Source of the DNA: Pipra filicauda | Lineage: Eukaryota > Chordata > Aves > Passeriformes > Pipridae | Assembly: GCF_003945595.2 (NCBI RefSeq) | Contig: NW_024104998.1 | Coordinates: 2,971,790-3,035,789, forward strand | Length of the DNA: 64,000 bases | Direction: 5' to 3' | Shown here: positions 61,301 to 64,000 of the stretch, piece after piece | Layout: every line of letters begins with the position of its first letter | How positions within the stretch are numbered: the first letter of the stretch is position 1 | The notes under the pieces: model-generated | Database searches by the model: none | What the model was told of the DNA's origin: nothing | What the model saw: only the letters and a program-made list of their open reading frames with translations | Position numbers and translations under genes: made by a program

Positions 61301-64000
61301 TTAGGAGGATGGGTATTTTTTTTCCTACATTCTACAACTGTGAACAAGTGTGTTTCTTGTTATTCTCTTCTATTTTGAATAATTCTTTTTTTTTATTTAA
61401 TTATTGCCGGTGCATTGTGCAGCCAGTCAATTGTCTCCATGAAGCTCTTATAAATTTATATGCACTCAACAAATTGTTAGAAACTTAATCATTTCAAATG
61501 TGGCTTGGGGCTCCCCGTCCACATGTTCCATAGAATCTGATTAACATGTATATTCAACTCTGTTAGACTTACACATGCTACTGAAGAGTCTGTTTTTAAA
61601 GATGAATAATCAATATAGACTATTCATTCCCTCCAACTGGTATTCCTGTAAACTGCTAAAAAAACAGGACAATGGTCATTCCAACAAGAAAACACTGTTG
61701 ATTACTCTCTGGTAGCCAGAGTAGAAAGAGATGATTTGGAGGACATCCACAAACAGTAATCTTTGCAGTTTGACTGTGATATAAGTAAAACATACAAAAT
61801 CCTCAAACAAATAATCCACAACAAAATAATATAAGGCTTTAAAATAATACCACTGATGTAGATTTAGCTTAATATACCATAGAACAAGACACAGAATTTC
61901 ATGGATTAAGGGAAATGAAGATATTCCTTAAACAGATAATATTTAACAATAGTAGACAATCTCTGCTAAAGAGTAAGAGAAGCACAAAGTAGTAGCCTTC
62001 ATCCAGAAAAAGGTATTTCTGCCTTATACAGTACAAAAGACAGAGTTTCAAGAAAAGCTCATCCATGAGAAATGGTGATCTCCTATTGCTGTCAAGGTCA
62101 GTCAGACCTGTTGTGATTCTGTAAATGCAGACTCTATCACTTAGAGTTTTCCAAGGAATTCCTTAACACCCAGAGGTTTTTTATTTTTATTGTGGAACAA
62201 AGCTATGACAAGAAACTGTCAAACTAGAAAGCCCAGAAACGGAAGACAGAGTTTTTATTAGACTTGAGAGTGACAGCTGCATTGAGGGAAAAAAAACTTA
62301 TAAGAAAGGGGATGTGAAGTTCCTGGAGATCCACCAGAAAAATGCTGAAGTCTCAGCAAAGAAAGAAATTTTGTTCTCAAGCCAGCAGTCCAACAGTTTA
62401 TCACACTTCTTAAAAACTGATTGTGGATGACATGTGGATGACGTATCTGTATCAGCCTATCACGTGTGAATGGGACTGATTTGCTACAACATGAAGCTCT
62501 AATGGAAACTCCCAACACACTTTTGCTATACTTCAGTCACAACCTTCTGCACTGGAAATGCCAATTGTGCCCCCTGTGTGGTACATTTCTGATGATAAAC
62601 ATTGCCCTCTAAGGGAGGAGAATGAATTCAAGCAAGTCTTTTTGCTTTTTACTTTCTCTAGTTAAAAAATAAACTGAAAAGAAAAATATAAGCTATAATA
62701 CCTTCTAGGCCTAAAAATAATTTTTTACTCTGTGAACTCTCCGCTATATATATACGTACTCAGAAAGAACAAGAGTTTGGATCTCTCTATCTCTATTAAC
62801 ATCTATAATTTTGAACTTGAAGTACTAATTAAAATCACCTAAAGGAAGGTACATAGGCCACTTTTTTACATATTGAGTTGGGAATCTCCTGTTGAAAGAT
62901 CTACCTTGCTTGGAGATTTAATAAACATCCATCTCTTCACAGAGACCTTGTGAAAATAAAGGACAATGAAAACTTTTCCCTAGAAAAAAACATCTGAGAC
63001 AGCAGAGCACAAAAAAGAGGTTTCAAAAGAGGAGATCTGTAAAGATCTCCTCAAAACTGCAAATATGCAAGGTGAATTTTCCACTTCCATATTTCTCTCA
63101 TGGTTATTTAAGTTCTTGATTCTGTGAGATGTTTTGTGCTTAATTCCTAACTTGGGCAATGGCAGATGAGCATGTAAAGATCTGTAAAGACCTCCTTGTG
63201 CCAGGAGAGCTCATGCAGGGGCAATTCAGCTCTATTTGGGAGTTTATCAAATAGGAGAATGATGACATCATTGTTCTGAACTGAAAACCAATTAATTACC
63301 TGCTTGATATCTGTCTTGAAGATAGGAATTCCCTTTTGAATGCTACAGAAAAACTAGTGCTACAGGTTAGTCCTGTCTCTGCTTGTGACCAGTCCTCTGT
63401 TCCGTCTTTTCTTTCTCTTGACTATTCAGCAAACAGATTCATATGTACATTTGTAAAATACCTGCAAATACAGATAGGTATTTTTAATGGTATCAACCAT
63501 TTATACTGATTTGTTATCAAGACATCTGTATAAGACACAGTGCCAGATAACATTTATACAATTTATACAAATACTCACTTTTTGGAGAAAAAACCAAAAT
63601 TTTTTTAGACATTTAGAAATGTTTAAGTTTTTCAAACTGCAAAATAAATTGTTCTTCAAAAAAAGTCTAAGTCTCTGAAATCCCAGTACAGTCCTACAGT
63701 ATAATTCAGCAAAAACCAGCATGAAAACAAAAATTCCTGATCTCTTATACTTCTGGATGTTTCATGACTGAAGACTGGAAAATTGGCAACCTTAGCACTT
63801 GGGTATATCTTGCAACTGAGAACTAGCATACACCATACTGTGTTGTATTTTTGAGCCTTCCTGCATACCATGTGGACAACGTATCTCATATAAAATCACT
63901 CAATAAGATAGGAAATATAGGAAGATGCTGGGGTTTGGAAGTTGTTAACTCACTTGTCTACCATTGGTTTCTGTGTTGCCACAGTTATTATATTGTCTCC
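58345..64000. other. Unique AT-rich sequence, no gene seen
   Basis: An open segment ending near 58632 runs into a perfect donor-like GTAAGT (58632-58637) and contains three CpGs in its last 25 bp, but no protein is recognised. A 98-codon frame at 58771-59067 lacks an ATG start and is low in complexity (serine, alanine). T-rich simple sequence lies at about 60715-60750. The only other stretch singled out is the conserved-element-like segment near 61.4 kb. Confidence 0.5.
61386..61560. promoter_or_regulatory. Candidate conserved non-coding element / enhancer
   Basis: Compact SOX-like (CATTGTG, CAATTG), HOX/CDX-like (TTATAAATTTAT) and POU-like (TATATGCA) words occur within about 70 bp, followed by CTTAATCATTTC and CTGATTAACATG. 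There is no repeat signature. This is a judgement from texture. Cross-species alignment is needed to decide. Confidence 0.35.

Noticed and set aside
1..64000. CRISPR arrays, operons, phage or plasmid modules, rRNA
   Set aside because: No regularly spaced repeats, no clustered long genes, no ribosome-binding-site pattern and no rRNA words. The sequence is vertebrate in character.

Overview
This window looks like a piece of a bird chromosome, most likely from a passerine. It is AT-rich and CpG-poor, with no bacterial-style gene packing. Its recognisable repeats are the avian set: two minus-strand CR1 LINE tails, one SINE with a tRNA-Ile-like head and a CR1-like tail (the TguSINE1 type known from zebra finch), one ERVL-type LTR fragment, and two 3' ends of an RTE-like LINE. 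If the RTE-like copies belong to AviRTE, which I could not test, a suboscine or another AviRTE-bearing lineage would be more likely than an oscine.

No complete protein-coding gene could be supported. The only convincing protein homology is the C-terminal end of a non-LTR retrotransposon polymerase, present twice. The other open frames are short, unrelated to anything I recognise, and expected by chance in this much AT-rich DNA. The window reads as an intron or an intergenic desert.

Layout. 1-8733: unique AT-rich DNA with the SINE (4221-4338), a CR1 scrap (5773-5820) and small purine microsatellites. 8734-9394: RTE-like copy 1 (plus strand) inside a 10-bp target-site duplication. 9395-19930: unique DNA with the ERVL LTR piece (16035-16287). 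19931-20576: RTE-like copy 2 (minus strand), frameshifted, inside its own 10-bp duplication and carrying a short GC-rich 5' segment that copy 1 lacks. 27358-27524: an imperfect palindrome of about 167 bp with a 19-bp perfect arm pair and a very strong G-quadruplex motif in one arm, followed by a GC-richer, possibly LTR-derived segment. 35245-35790: the main CR1 fragment. 36-64 kb: no young transposon that I recognise. This part holds two splice-flanked exon-like segments (43779-43897 and 55789-55886), two homeobox-site-rich stretches that look like conserved non-coding elements (about 39.2 and 61.4 kb), three possible remnants of an old palindromic amniote repeat (50.2, 54.6 and 57.8 kb), and a C-rich tract followed by a 28-base poly(A).

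Nothing here supports a multi-gene system. The observations most worth checking are the chimeric 5' end of RTE-like copy 2, the G-quadruplex palindrome at 27.4 kb and the CpG-dense exon-like segment at 43.8 kb.
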